Source: Sphingobium bisphenolivorans (lineage in GTDB: Bacteria; Pseudomonadota; Alphaproteobacteria; Sphingomonadales; Sphingomonadaceae). Taken from it: a stretch of DNA of 64,000 nucleotides. The stretch is from assembly GCF_000412635.1 (NCBI RefSeq), contig NZ_ASTG01000017.1:62001-126000 (forward strand), in the 5' to 3' direction. Every line of letters starts with the position of its first letter. The stretch's first letter is position 1. The notes beneath the pieces were generated by a model. It saw nothing but the letters and a program-made list of their open reading frames with translations, was not told where the DNA came from and did not search any database. The translations under genes and the position numbers were made by a program. Shown here in pieces: positions 23,948-32,919 of this stretch.

Positions 23948-24598
23948 ATGAGTCTCCGTTTGAAGGCTGCCATCGTGGCGGCATTTACTCTGTCCGCCAC
24001 TGCGGCGGTCACCGCAGCCGATAGATCGAGCGCCAGCGAGGCAGCTCCATCGGTTATATCCCTCACCGGGATCTCGGAGCGGAATGCTGCTCCGTCGGCA
24101 GGCACCAAGCCCGCCGTTATTTTCGCCGCGCCGCGTGAAATCGCGCAGCCGCTGGCCCCCCTTGCCGATAGCGCCGACGTGAAGGCCGATAACCTCGCCG
24201 CCCTGGTGAACGCGCAGGGCGCGGCCGAGGATGTGGCTGGTGACATGAAGTGCCTGGCCGGTGCGGTTTACTTCGAATCCAAGGGCGAGAGCCTGGAAGG
24301 CCAGTTGGCTGTCGCCCGCGTCATCATCAACCGGGCCAAGTCGGGCCGCTTCGCCAGCAGCCTGTGCGGTGTGGTCTATCAGCGCGGCCAGTTCAGCTTC
24401 GTGCGCGGCAACAGCATGCCTATGATCCCCATGGCCAGCGAGAGCTGGCGGGAAGCGGTCGCCATCGCCCAGATCGCGATGGAAGACGGCTGGAACAGCC
24501 AGGCCGAGGGCGCGCTCTTTTTCCACGCCCGCCGGGTTTCGCCGGGCTGGGGCAAGCGCCAGTTGGCGGCGATCGACAATCACATCTTCTATCGCTGA
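23948..24598 (+). CDS. Cell wall hydrolase, SleB family
   Basis: A 216-residue secreted hydrolase with a short N-terminal signal or anchor (MSLRLKAAIVAAFTLSATAAV) and a C-terminal SleB/Hydrolase_2 domain from about residue 95. The domain shows CLAGAVYFESKGES with the catalytic Glu, GQLAVARVIINR, SLCGVVYQRGQFSF and a C-terminal NHIFYR. In non-sporulating alphaproteobacteria such proteins are lytic transglycosylase-like enzymes remodelling peptidoglycan. The 175 bases before it carry no visible gene. A strong terminator follows. Confidence 0.88.
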   Translation: MSLRLKAAIVAAFTLSATAAVTAADRSSASEAAPSVISLTGISERNAAPSAGTKPAVIFAAPREIAQPLAPLADSADVKADNLAALVNAQGAAEDVAGDMKCLAGAVYFESKGESLEGQLAVARVIINRAKSGRFASSLCGVVYQRGQFSFVRGNSMPMIPMASESWREAVAIAQIAMEDGWNSQAEGALFFHARRVSPGWGKRQLAAIDNHIFYR

Positions 24599-24632
24599 GC
24601 CGATCCCGCCACATATTGTCGGTGAATGAGAT

Positions 24633-24669
24633 AGCCGGTTGGGACTCCCCCAATCGGCTCTTTTCTTTT
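24633..24669 (+). terminator. Intrinsic terminator after the SleB gene
   Basis: An 11-bp stem AGCCGGTTGGG/CCCAATCGGCT (one G.T) followed by CTTTTCTTTT. Confidence 0.85.
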
Positions 24670-24696
24670 GTTCCCTTCCTGTTCTAGAAGCCGGAC

Positions 24697-25191
24697 ATGA
24701 TGTCCGCCCCTTCCGACAGCTGTTCACCTCTTAGCGACGGCACGGCGCTGGCCGTGGCCCGCGGCACGCTGCGCCTGTTTTTTCGGCACGACATGAGCGG
24801 GATATTGGAAGTGCCGCTGCCCAATGGCCGCCGCGCCGACATCATGGCGTTGGATGGGGCAGGCCGGATCACCATCGTCGAGATCAAGTGCAGCCGCAAC
24901 GATCTGCTGGGTGACATGAAATGGCCCGACTATTTCGATTATTGCGACCGCTATTTCTGGGCGGTTCCGTCAGGCTTCGACCTGTCGCTGTTCGATAGCG
25001 AGGCGTTGTGGCCTGCCCGGACCGGCCTGATCGTCGCCGATCAATATGATGCGGAGCTTGTCCGCCCCGCTCCGGTGGAGCCGCTGGCTGCCGCCCGGCG
25101 CAAGGCGGAGACGCTGCGTTTCGCCCGCCGTGCCGCCCGCCGCCTGACGGCGATCGCGGATCCGGATCACGCGGCGGAACTGGGTTGGTGA
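24697..25191 (+). CDS. mmcB: MmcB family DNA repair protein
   Basis: A 164-residue PD-(D/E)xK nuclease-like protein related to MmcB, which in Caulobacter is linked to mitomycin C damage repair. Catalytic-type residues appear in RRADIMALDGAGRITIVEIKCS (residues ~44-65) and the following DLLGDMKWPDYFDYCDRYFWAVP matches the family. The start is at 24697 or the adjacent ATG at 24700. It is a single gene between a terminator and a convergent ankyrin gene. Confidence 0.87.
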   Translation: MMSAPSDSCSPLSDGTALAVARGTLRLFFRHDMSGILEVPLPNGRRADIMALDGAGRITIVEIKCSRNDLLGDMKWPDYFDYCDRYFWAVPSGFDLSLFDSEALWPARTGLIVADQYDAELVRPAPVEPLAAARRKAETLRFARRAARRLTAIADPDHAAELGW

Positions 25192-25216
25192 CACCCGGCC
25201 CGCCGGGCGGCGGCGG

Positions 25217-25840
25217 TCAGAAGGTCGGACCCTGCACCGGACCTTTCGGCGCGGCCGAGCTCTTGGCAGCGCTCAGTGCCTCGATCATGCCCGGTGTCCG
25301 GCTATCGCGCTCGGCATAGTCGCGCGCCGACATGCCGGCGATCGTATCGCGCTTGTCGGCATTGGCGCCCTGCGCCACGAGCAGGCGCACAAGGCCGACG
25401 TCGCGGAGCTGGACCGCCCGGATCAACGGAGTTTCGCCGCTGCCATTGGCCTTGTCGATCTGCGCCTTGTAGCTGAGCAGCGTGCGCACCCCATCCTCGA
25501 AGCGCAATTGCACCGCGTTCATGAGCGGCGTGTTGCCCGCATTGTCGGCGAGATTGGGGTTCGCGCCCTTCGCGAGCAGGAAGCTGAGCCACGTACTGTC
25601 CCGCCGCGCCACCACCAGATGAAGCGCATTTTGCCCGGTGGTCACGTCGCGGCTGTTGATAACGGTGGAGCCCGGCTTCTGGATCAGGTCGGTGACCTTC
25701 TGCCCGTCGGCGTCCTTCACCGCCTTCAGGAAATTATAATTGTCCGAAAACTGCGCCTGTGCGCCCAGTGGCGACAGCAGCGCCAGCGCCACAGCGGCCG
25801 CCCGGCCCAAGCCATTCCAGCCTTTAATCCGTCCTGTCAT
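25217..25840 (-). CDS. Periplasmic ankyrin-repeat protein
   Basis: A 207-residue protein from the ATG at 25840, with a signal peptide ending GAQAQFSDN. Four ankyrin-type repeats follow (residues ~55-190), visible as GQNALHLVVARRD, GNTPLMNAVQL, GETPLIRAVQL and a last degenerate repeat with MSARDYAERDS. The repeats form a protein-binding scaffold. Partners are unknown. It is divergent from the SCO1 gene. Confidence 0.85.
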   Translation of the reverse strand: MTGRIKGWNGLGRAAAVALALLSPLGAQAQFSDNYNFLKAVKDADGQKVTDLIQKPGSTVINSRDVTTGQNALHLVVARRDSTWLSFLLAKGANPNLADNAGNTPLMNAVQLRFEDGVRTLLSYKAQIDKANGSGETPLIRAVQLRDVGLVRLLVAQGANADKRDTIAGMSARDYAERDSRTPGMIEALSAAKSSAAPKGPVQGPTF

Positions 25841-25902
25841 CTGTCTGTCAGCCCCGTTGGCATTTGCATATCCGGCCATAGCAAGGCATGGCTGGCCACG
25901 CC

Positions 25903-26541
25903 ATGAACAAAGCGCTTGCATCCCTCATCCTGCCGCTCATCCTTCTGACCGCAGCCTGCAACAAGGGCGAGGGCAATGCGGCCGGCGAGGCGGAAAGCAC
26001 GCAGGGCGATCTCCACGGCGCGCGGATCGGGGCGCCCTTCACCCTGAAGGACCAGGACGGCAGGAAGCGCCGCTGGGACGACTTCAAGGGCAGCTATAGG
26101 CTGGTCTATTTCGGCTACAGCTACTGCCCCGACGTCTGCCCGGTCGATCTGCAACGTATCATGCAGGGCTTTGGCAAGTTCGAGAAGGACAGCCCGGCGC
26201 TGGCGAAGAAGGTCCAGCCCATCTTCATCAGCCTCGATCCGGACCGGGATACGCCGACGGTGCTGAAAAGCTACGTCGCCGCGTTCCATCCCCGCCTGGT
26301 CGGCCTGACCGGTACGCCGGACGAGATCGCGAAGGTGGCGAAGGATTTCGTCGTCATCTATAATAAGGAGAAGGCGGAGGGAGCGAGCGGCTATCTGGTC
26401 AGCCACAGCCGCACGCCTTATCTGTTTGGTCCGGATGGAGCGCCGGTCGCGCTGGTGCCGGTGGACGATCCGGGGACCGCGAACGAGGATGAGGGGGCGC
26501 CCGACAAGGTGACCGCCTTCCTCGAAAAATGGGTGAAGTGA
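25903..26541 (+). CDS. SCO1/SenC family copper chaperone lipoprotein
   Basis: Periplasmic thioredoxin-fold protein that delivers copper to the CuA centre of cytochrome c oxidase. The signal sequence MNKALASLILPLILLTAAC ends in a lipobox (mature Cys19). The metal-binding CxxxC lies in GYSYCPDVCPVD (near residue 78), and a conserved His occurs near residue 170 in YLVSHSRTPYLFG. The ATG at 25888 would add five residues. It is immediately followed by a YcgN gene starting 3 bases after its stop. Confidence 0.9.
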   Translation: MNKALASLILPLILLTAACNKGEGNAAGEAESTQGDLHGARIGAPFTLKDQDGRKRRWDDFKGSYRLVYFGYSYCPDVCPVDLQRIMQGFGKFEKDSPALAKKVQPIFISLDPDRDTPTVLKSYVAAFHPRLVGLTGTPDEIAKVAKDFVVIYNKEKAEGASGYLVSHSRTPYLFGPDGAPVALVPVDDPGTANEDEGAPDKVTAFLEKWVK

Positions 26542-26544
26542 CGG

Positions 26545-26970
26545 TTGAACTTCTGGGAAAAGCCCCTCGACAAGCTGGACCGCGCGGAGTGGGAAGCGCT
26601 GTGCGACGGTTGCGGCAAATGCTGCCTGCACAAGGCCGAGGATGAAGATACCGGGCGGATCTACCCCACCAATGTGGCCTGCCGCCTGCTCGACCGGCAT
26701 AGCGGCCAGTGCACCAATTATCGCGAGCGGCGCCGTTTCGTGCCCGATTGCGTCCGCCTGACCCCGCAGAAGGTGAAGACGATCGGCTGGCTGCCGCGCA
26801 CCTGCGCCTACCGGCTGCGGGGCGAGGGGCTGCCCCTGCCGGAATGGCACTATCTGATCTCCGGCGACCGGGAGGCGGTGCATCGCGCGCAGGAATCGGT
26901 GCGGGGCTGGACCGTGGCGGAGGCCGACGCGGGGGACTGGGAAAATCATCTTGTCGACCGCGAGCTCTGA
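26545..26970 (+). CDS. YcgN family cysteine cluster protein
   Basis: A 141-residue member of UPF0260. The defining cysteine cluster CDGCGKCCLHK is at residues ~19-29, with further Cys in VACRLLD, GQCTNY and DCVRLTP, a pattern suggesting an Fe-S or zinc site. It starts at TTG 3 bases after the SCO1 stop; no ATG fits. Function is not established for the family. Confidence 0.88.
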   Translation: MNFWEKPLDKLDRAEWEALCDGCGKCCLHKAEDEDTGRIYPTNVACRLLDRHSGQCTNYRERRRFVPDCVRLTPQKVKTIGWLPRTCAYRLRGEGLPLPEWHYLISGDREAVHRAQESVRGWTVAEADAGDWENHLVDREL

Positions 26971-27661
26971 CGCCGTCCTTCTGATCGACGGCGTCGCGGT
27001 GCCGGTGAGAGTGCGCAGATCGCCGCGGGCGCGCAGCTACCGCCTCTCGCTGGACCATGCGCGCGGTGAGCTGCGGCTGTCGCTGCCGACGCGGGCGAAC
27101 CTGAAGCGGGCGCTCGGCTGGGCGCAGGAACATGAGGGCTGGGTCCGCAGCCAGATGGCGGTGCGGCCCGCGCAGATCCTGCTCAGCGACGGCGCCGTCT
27201 TCCCGCTGGAGGGGCGCGACGTGCGCATCTGCTGGGTTGCCGATGCGTCACGGACGATCCGGCTGGAGGGCGACCGGCTGCTGCTGGGCGGCGCGGCGGA
27301 ATCGGCGGGGCCACGGGTCCTGCGCTGGCTCAAGGCGCGGGCGCGGGCGGTGCTGGAGACCGAGAGCCACGCGATGGCGCTGGATCATGGGCTGATCGTC
27401 GCGTCGGTCGGCATCGGTGATCCGCGCAGCCGCTGGGCGAGCTGCGCCTCCAGCGGCGCCATCCGCTACAGCTGGCGGCTGATCCTCTGCCCTCCGGAGG
27501 TTCGCCGCGCGACAGTGGCGCATGAACTGGCGCATTTGCTGCACATGGATCACAGCCCGGCCTTCCACGCCGCCCACGCGCGCATATTGGGGGAAGACCC
27601 CCGGCCCGCGCGCGCTTGGCTGCGGGCACATGGATCAGCGCTGCACCGCTACACCGCCTGA
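26951..27661 (+). CDS. YgjP/SprT-type metal-dependent hydrolase (DUF45)
   Basis: A 236-residue predicted zinc metallopeptidase. The metal site HELAHLLHMDHSPAFH is at residues ~194-209, preceded by SRWASCASSGAIRYSWRLI, typical of the DUF45/M48-like group. The N-terminus (VRRSPRARSYRLSLD) also matches. It starts at TTG overlapping ycgN by 20 bases, so the SCO1-YcgN-peptidase trio is probably one transcript. Substrate unknown. Confidence 0.87.
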   Translation: MSTASSDAVLLIDGVAVPVRVRRSPRARSYRLSLDHARGELRLSLPTRANLKRALGWAQEHEGWVRSQMAVRPAQILLSDGAVFPLEGRDVRICWVADASRTIRLEGDRLLLGGAAESAGPRVLRWLKARARAVLETESHAMALDHGLIVASVGIGDPRSRWASCASSGAIRYSWRLILCPPEVRRATVAHELAHLLHMDHSPAFHAAHARILGEDPRPARAWLRAHGSALHRYTA

Positions 27662-27665
27662 GCGT

Positions 27666-28466
27666 TCAGGCCGGGCAGAGATGCGCTTCGTCGCGCCGAT
27701 GGGGCAGGCCGCAGGCCTTGCACAGCCGGTGCTCGCCGGTTTTCAGGCCATGGCCGACGGCGACGCGCTCATCGAACACATAGCATTCGCCCTGCCAGCG
27801 GCTTTCCGTCTCAGGCACTTCCTCCAGATAGCGCAGGATGCCGCCGCGCAGATGATAGACTTCGTCAAAGCCGCGTGAGCGCACCAGCGCCGTCGATTTC
27901 TCGCAGCGGATGCCGCCGGTGCAGAACATCGCGATGCGGGGTTTACGGCCTTCGTCGCGCAATGTCTGGGCGAAGTCGTCGAACCAGTCGGGAAAATCCC
28001 GGAAAGAGCGCGTGCCCGGATCGAGGGCGCCTTCGAAGCTGCCGACGGAAACCTCATAGGCGTTGCGCGTGTCGATGATCACCGTGTCCGGATCGGCGAT
28101 CAGGGCATTCCATTGCTGCGGATCGAGATGGGTGCCAGCCTGGTTCGCGGGGTCGAGATCGCCGGCGCCGAGCGTCACGATCTCCGGTTTTACCTTGACC
28201 TTCATGCGCCCGAACGGCGCCTCTGCCGCGCTCGCATATTTGACGTCGAGATCGGCGCAGCCGGGCAGCGCGCGGATATGCCCCACCAGGGTCGCAATCG
28301 CGTCCTCGCTGCCCGCCACGGTGCCGTTGATCCCTTCGCGCGCGAGGATCAACGTGCCGCATGTGCCCAAACCGGCACAAAGGGTGCGTAGCTCCTGCGC
28401 GATCGCTTCCGGATCGGCGAAGGCAGCGAAGCGGTAGAGGGCGGCGATGGTGAAGTCCGACGACAT
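27666..28466 (-). CDS. trhO: tRNA uridine(34) hydroxylase TrhO
   Basis: Oxygen-dependent enzyme (formerly YceA) that hydroxylates wobble uridine to ho5U. From the ATG at 28466 it is 266 residues. It has an N-terminal acylphosphatase-like domain, then a rhodanese domain with VIIDTRNAYEVSVGSFEGA and the active-site Cys in MFCTGGIRCEKSTAL (near residue 178). The C-terminal CKACGLPHRRDEAHLC includes metal-type cysteines common in alphaproteobacterial members. Divergent from pdeM. Confidence 0.92.
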   Translation of the reverse strand: MSSDFTIAALYRFAAFADPEAIAQELRTLCAGLGTCGTLILAREGINGTVAGSEDAIATLVGHIRALPGCADLDVKYASAAEAPFGRMKVKVKPEIVTLGAGDLDPANQAGTHLDPQQWNALIADPDTVIIDTRNAYEVSVGSFEGALDPGTRSFRDFPDWFDDFAQTLRDEGRKPRIAMFCTGGIRCEKSTALVRSRGFDEVYHLRGGILRYLEEVPETESRWQGECYVFDERVAVGHGLKTGEHRLCKACGLPHRRDEAHLCPA

Positions 28467-28530
28467 GCAGCGCCCATAGCCGCTTCCAAGCCCTCTTGAA
28501 AGCCGGCGCCCAAGAGGCCATAGCGCTGCC

Positions 28531-29190
28531 ATGGTTCCCCTTTCGTTCGCAGGTCACGAGTTTCTCGCGCTCTCCGAAGCCGCGCTCTTCTGGCCGGCCC
28601 GGGCGGCGCTGCTGGTGGCGGACCTGCATTTCGAGAAGGCGAGCTGGTTCGCCCGCTTCGGCCAATTTCTGCCCCCCCACGACAGCGAAGCGACGCTCGA
28701 CATGATCGAGATGCTGGTCGAGCGAACGGGTGCGCAGGCAGTATGGTCGCTGGGCGACAGCTTTCATGACGCGGGCGGTGCGGCGCGGCTGGACCGGCGC
28801 GCGCGCGAAAGGCTGACCGCGCTCACGGCCCGGCTCGACTGGACGTGGATCACGGGCAATCATGACGTCGGCATGGTGGCGACGCCGGGCGGCTGGCGGT
28901 GCGCGGAAAAGCTGGTGGACGGCATCTGGCTGCGGCATGAGGCTGATCCGCATGATCCGAGTCCGGAAATCTCCGGTCACTTCCATCCCAAGCTGCGCCT
29001 CTCCTTGCGCGGCCGCCATGTGTCGCGGCGCTGCTTCGTCGGGTCGCCCACGAAGCTGATCCTGCCGGCGCTGGGTTCTCTCACCGGCGGGCTGGACGCC
29101 GGCCATGACGAAATCCGCCGAGTCATGGGTCCGGGCGCCGCGGCGCTGGTCCCTGTGGCCGACCGGTTGTTACGCTTCCCGCTCCGCTAA
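28531..29190 (+). CDS. pdeM: Ligase-associated DNA damage response endonuclease PdeM
   Basis: A 219-residue calcineurin-like metallophosphoesterase. Metal motifs are LVADLHFEKASWF (residues ~29-41), SLGDSFHD, ITGNHD and SGHFHPKL. The family is named for its usual clustering with an ATP-dependent ligase, an exonuclease and a DEXH helicase in a DNA repair set. Here it stands alone; the helicase of that set starts at 62.4 kb. No ligase is in the window. Confidence 0.9.
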   Translation: MVPLSFAGHEFLALSEAALFWPARAALLVADLHFEKASWFARFGQFLPPHDSEATLDMIEMLVERTGAQAVWSLGDSFHDAGGAARLDRRARERLTALTARLDWTWITGNHDVGMVATPGGWRCAEKLVDGIWLRHEADPHDPSPEISGHFHPKLRLSLRGRHVSRRCFVGSPTKLILPALGSLTGGLDAGHDEIRRVMGPGAAALVPVADRLLRFPLR

Positions 29191-29220
29191 GGATGCAGTA
29201 GCGGAAACCGGAAGTTAAGT

Positions 29221-29238
29221 TGTTGCTGTCATGCAACA
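29221..29238. promoter_or_regulatory. Inverted repeat in the TonB receptor leader
   Basis: TGTTGC and GCAACA arms separated by 6 bases, 144 bases before the receptor start. It could be an operator. The repressor, if any, is not identified. Confidence 0.3.
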
Positions 29239-29382
29239 GCATATGAGAATCCTATCGTCGCAGACCGTTAAATGTCGGAAAAGTCAGGGCATCCTTGCCA
29301 TCGTTATTCGGTACCAGCATTATCCACAGCAGATAGGGAGACGCGGCAACAAGCCGCGCGGATGAAGAGAGGGAGCAGCATA

Positions 29383-32184
29383 ATGAAAAACAAGAGCCTT
29401 TGGCTGATTTCTGCCGGTGCCATTGCATTGGGCAGCAGCGTTCCGGTCGCATGGGCGCAGGACAGTGGTGCGTCTCCGGAAGGAGACAATGTCAACATCA
29501 TCGTCACGGCGACGCGCCGAGCCAGTCCGCTGTCGGACGTTCCGATCGCCGTATCGGCGGTGACCGCGCAGGCGATGCAGAATAGCGGCGCGACCGACAT
29601 TCGGGCGCTGAACCAGTTGGCCCCCTCGCTGCTGCTGTCATCCACCGGCACGGAGGCCAACGCGTCGGCCCGTATCCGCGGCATCGGCACGGTCGGCGAC
29701 AATCCCGGCCTCGAAAGTTCGGTCGCGGTGTTCATCGACGGCGTCTATCGCTCGCGCACCGGCGCCGGCCTCAATGAACTGGGGGAGATCGAGCGGGTCG
29801 AGGTGCTGCGCGGGCCGCAGGGGACGCTGTTCGGCCGCAACGCTTCGGCGGGCCTGATCAACATCATCAGCAAGGCCCCGGAGTTCAAACTCGCCGGCAA
29901 GGCGGAGGTCACCTACGGCAATTACGACTATTGGCGGCTGGCCGGGCGGATCACCGGGCCTGTGACCGACAGCCTGGCGCTCAGCCTGGACGGGGTCTGG
30001 TCGAAGCGGGACGGCTTCTACGATCTGGTCGGTACGGCTGGCAACAAGGTCGGCGAGACGAACGATCGCGACCGTTATTTCCTGCGCGGGCAGGCTTTGT
30101 TCGAGCCGAACGACGCGCTCTCTGTCCGGCTGATCGGCGACTACACCAATCGCGACGAAAGCTGCTGCGGCGCCGCCTATATCGAGACGCGGGAACGTCG
30201 CCCGGTTGCGGGCGGCGGGTACAGCACCGCGCCTTTCAATCGCATCGCAGCGATCCTGGCGGGACAAGGCAGCATTTTCGCGGCGGACCCTTATGATCGC
30301 GAGCTGCACATCACTGCGGGCCGTGAATATGTCAGCAAGCTTAAGGATTGGGGCCTGTCGGGCGAGGTGAACTATGATCTGGGCGGCACCAAGCTGACCA
30401 GCATCACCGCCTATCGCGACTATAAGAGCCAGGATTATGGCGATTATGATTATAGTGGCGCCGACCTGCTCTATCGCGATCCCAACACTTATCGCCAGTT
30501 CAAGACCTTCACTCAGGAATTGCGGGCGCAAGGGTCGGCCTTCAACGATGTGCTCGACTGGCTGGTGGGCGGCTATTACGCGCATGAGAAGCTGACGCTG
30601 GAAGATAATATCCGCTTCGGAGCGGATTATGGCCGGTTTGCGGCGTGTCGCCTGATGGCGGGTGCAGGGGTCAACAGCAACCTGACCGCTGCTCAACTGG
30701 CAGCCTGTGGCAGCGGCCTTGCCACCGGCGCGCTGATTACCGGCACTCAGGCACAGCTCAATGCCGCGCTGGCGCCGGCCTTGGGCGCAACCGCGGCAGG
30801 CGCCTTGTCGACGGGCCTTGGCAATGGGCTCCGCGCTCTGGCCGCGATCCCGACCGGCGCTGGCGACGTGGCATCCCTCTATCGGCAGAAGAGTGAGAAC
30901 TGGGCGCTCTTCACCCACAATATCATTCACATCACCAAGCAGCTCGATCTCACTCTGGGGCTGCGTTACACGCATGAGCGCAAGCGTTTCTCGGCTGATC
31001 TGAACAATAACAATGCGACCTGCGCGGCCTTGCAGGCGCGCAATCCGGGAGCTCTCAACGACCTTTTCGAGATCGCGACCACGCCGGCGCTGGGTGCGGC
31101 CTCAACCCTGGCGGGTGGTATCCTGACGCTCGGCTGTCTGGGCAATGCCTCGACCAGCCTGAACGCGCTGGACCTCAATGACCGGATCAGCGGCGGCGAA
31201 TTTTCGGGCACGGCCGTCCTGTCATGGAAGCCGATCGAGGAACTGCTGGCCTATGGCAGCTATTCAAAGGGCTATAAGGCCGGCGGCTACAATCTCGACC
31301 GCTTCCAGCTTGGTTCGACCGGCACAAATCTCGTGCCGGCGGTATTCGCTCCGCGCGGCAATGCGGACGTGACCAGCCTGCGCTTCGCCGCTGAAAAGGT
31401 CGACGCTTTCGAGATCGGCCTGAAATACACTCAGCCCAAATGGAGCGCGAACATCGCTGCCTTCCGGCAGGAGTTCAAGAACTTCCAGCTGAACACCTTC
31501 AACGGCACGAGTTTCGTCGTTCAGAATATCAACGGCTGCGACAGCGCGTTGACGCCGGGCACGATCGCGGCGGGCGGCGGACGGTGCGACAGCGATGATG
31601 TCGGTCCGGGCCTGATCAGCCAGGGCGTGGAGCTGGAACTGTCGGCCAGCCCCGTGCGCAACGTCCGGGTCAGCGGCGGCCTGACCTATGCGAAGGCGAA
31701 GTTCGCCAACCGGCTGGTCGGCAGCAGCAATGGTTCCGTACCGCTCGACCCGGCGCTGTTCCTGCTGCCCGGCGCGATCAACTCGCAGGCGCCCGAAGTC
31801 GTCACGACTGTCAGCGCCGCCTGGACGCCGGAGATCGGCTCCAGCGGCCTCTCGGCGCTCTTCTACATCGACGGACGGATGAGCAGCGACTTCAACACCG
31901 GGTCCGACCTGTTCCCGGAAAAGGAGCAGGACGGATACGCCGTGTTCAACGCCCGTGTCGGCATTCGCGGGCCGGAGCAGCGCTGGGCCGTCGAGTTCTG
32001 GGGGCAGAATATCTTCAACCAGGATTATACCCAGGTGGCCTTCAGCAGCCCGCTTCAGTCGAGCAGCCCCGCCACCTCCACGACCGGCCAGTTCGCGCAA
32101 GGCGCTCCTTTCGCGAACCAGCTGATCTCGGCCTATCTGGCCGAGCCGCGCACATACGGCATCACCCTGCGCGGGAGTTTCTGA
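29383..32184 (+). CDS. TonB-dependent outer membrane receptor
   Basis: A 933-residue TonB-dependent transporter. The ATG at 29383 with a GGGAG site is chosen over a longer in-frame ORF, giving a signal peptide ending VAWAQDSG. A TonB-box-like IIVTATRR lies near residue 42; the plug domain (residues ~50-170) contains GIGTVGDNPG and VEVLRGPQGTLFGRN. The barrel follows and ends in Phe. A Cys pair in a long extracellular-looking loop is visible near residues 423-446. The substrate is unknown; sphingomonads carry many such receptors. No fecI/fecR pair or ABC importer lies nearby. It overlaps the next gene tail to tail by 23 bases. Confidence 0.93.
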   Translation: MKNKSLWLISAGAIALGSSVPVAWAQDSGASPEGDNVNIIVTATRRASPLSDVPIAVSAVTAQAMQNSGATDIRALNQLAPSLLLSSTGTEANASARIRGIGTVGDNPGLESSVAVFIDGVYRSRTGAGLNELGEIERVEVLRGPQGTLFGRNASAGLINIISKAPEFKLAGKAEVTYGNYDYWRLAGRITGPVTDSLALSLDGVWSKRDGFYDLVGTAGNKVGETNDRDRYFLRGQALFEPNDALSVRLIGDYTNRDESCCGAAYIETRERRPVAGGGYSTAPFNRIAAILAGQGSIFAADPYDRELHITAGREYVSKLKDWGLSGEVNYDLGGTKLTSITAYRDYKSQDYGDYDYSGADLLYRDPNTYRQFKTFTQELRAQGSAFNDVLDWLVGGYYAHEKLTLEDNIRFGADYGRFAACRLMAGAGVNSNLTAAQLAACGSGLATGALITGTQAQLNAALAPALGATAAGALSTGLGNGLRALAAIPTGAGDVASLYRQKSENWALFTHNIIHITKQLDLTLGLRYTHERKRFSADLNNNNATCAALQARNPGALNDLFEIATTPALGAASTLAGGILTLGCLGNASTSLNALDLNDRISGGEFSGTAVLSWKPIEELLAYGSYSKGYKAGGYNLDRFQLGSTGTNLVPAVFAPRGNADVTSLRFAAEKVDAFEIGLKYTQPKWSANIAAFRQEFKNFQLNTFNGTSFVVQNINGCDSALTPGTIAAGGGRCDSDDVGPGLISQGVELELSASPVRNVRVSGGLTYAKAKFANRLVGSSNGSVPLDPALFLLPGAINSQAPEVVTTVSAAWTPEIGSSGLSALFYIDGRMSSDFNTGSDLFPEKEQDGYAVFNARVGIRGPEQRWAVEFWGQNIFNQDYTQVAFSSPLQSSSPATSTTGQFAQGAPFANQLISAYLAEPRTYGITLRGSF

Positions 32185-32896
32185 TCATTCCCCTGCCGCT
32201 CGCCGGAGTCGGGCGGGCGGCAGCGGGGCGTTCTCCAAAGAGGGCGGTGCCGACGCGAATGTCGGTGGCGCCCAACATGATGGCGGTTTCGAAATCGCCC
32301 GACATGCCCATCGACAGCCGGTCCAGCCCCTCCTCGCGCGCGACCTTGGCCATCAGCGCGAAAAAGGGCGCCGGCTCGACCTCTGCGGGCGGCACGCACA
32401 TCAGGCCGAGCAGCGGAATGTCGGCATCGCGCGCGGCGCGGATGAGGGAAGGAACCTCAGCGATGGGGCATCCGCCCTTTTGCGCCTCCGCACCGATATT
32501 CACCTGAAGGAAGCAGGGCACACGCCGGTCGGCCGCGTCCATCGCTTTTGCCAGCGCGGGCAGCAGCGAAGGGCGGTCGAGCGAGTGGATGACGTCGAAC
32601 AGCGCGACCGCCTCGGCCGCCTTGTTGGATTGCAGCTGTCCGACGAGATGAAGCGTCAGGTCGGGAAATTCCTCTCGCAAGGCGGGCCATTTTTCCTGCG
32701 TTTCCTGCACTCTGTTCTCACCGAAACCGCGCTGGCCCGCCTCGATCAGCGGTCGAATGGCGTCGGCCGCCTTGGTCTTGGAAACGGCGATCAGGTTGAT
32801 GTCATCGGCAGTCCGCTCCGTCAGGCGCGCGGATCGGCCCATGGCATCGCGCACGGCCCCGAGGCGATTTGCAGCTTCGATAGTGTCGGTCGTCAT
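32162..32896 (-). CDS. YggS family PLP homeostasis protein
   Basis: A 244-residue single-domain, PLP-binding alanine racemase-like protein (PLPBP/YggS) that buffers pyridoxal phosphate. The PLP lysine is in INLIAVSKTKAADAI (near residue 40). FGENRVQETQEKW, HLVGQLQSNK and LSMGMSGDFETAI are diagnostic. The C-terminus overlaps the TonB receptor end by 23 bases. It is divergent from a ThiE-like gene with 23 bases between starts. Confidence 0.94.
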   Translation of the reverse strand: MTTDTIEAANRLGAVRDAMGRSARLTERTADDINLIAVSKTKAADAIRPLIEAGQRGFGENRVQETQEKWPALREEFPDLTLHLVGQLQSNKAAEAVALFDVIHSLDRPSLLPALAKAMDAADRRVPCFLQVNIGAEAQKGGCPIAEVPSLIRAARDADIPLLGLMCVPPAEVEPAPFFALMAKVAREEGLDRLSMGMSGDFETAIMLGATDIRVGTALFGERPAAARPTPASGRGMIRNSRAG

Positions 32897-32919
32897 GGCG
32901 GCTGCTATAGGCGAGGGCC

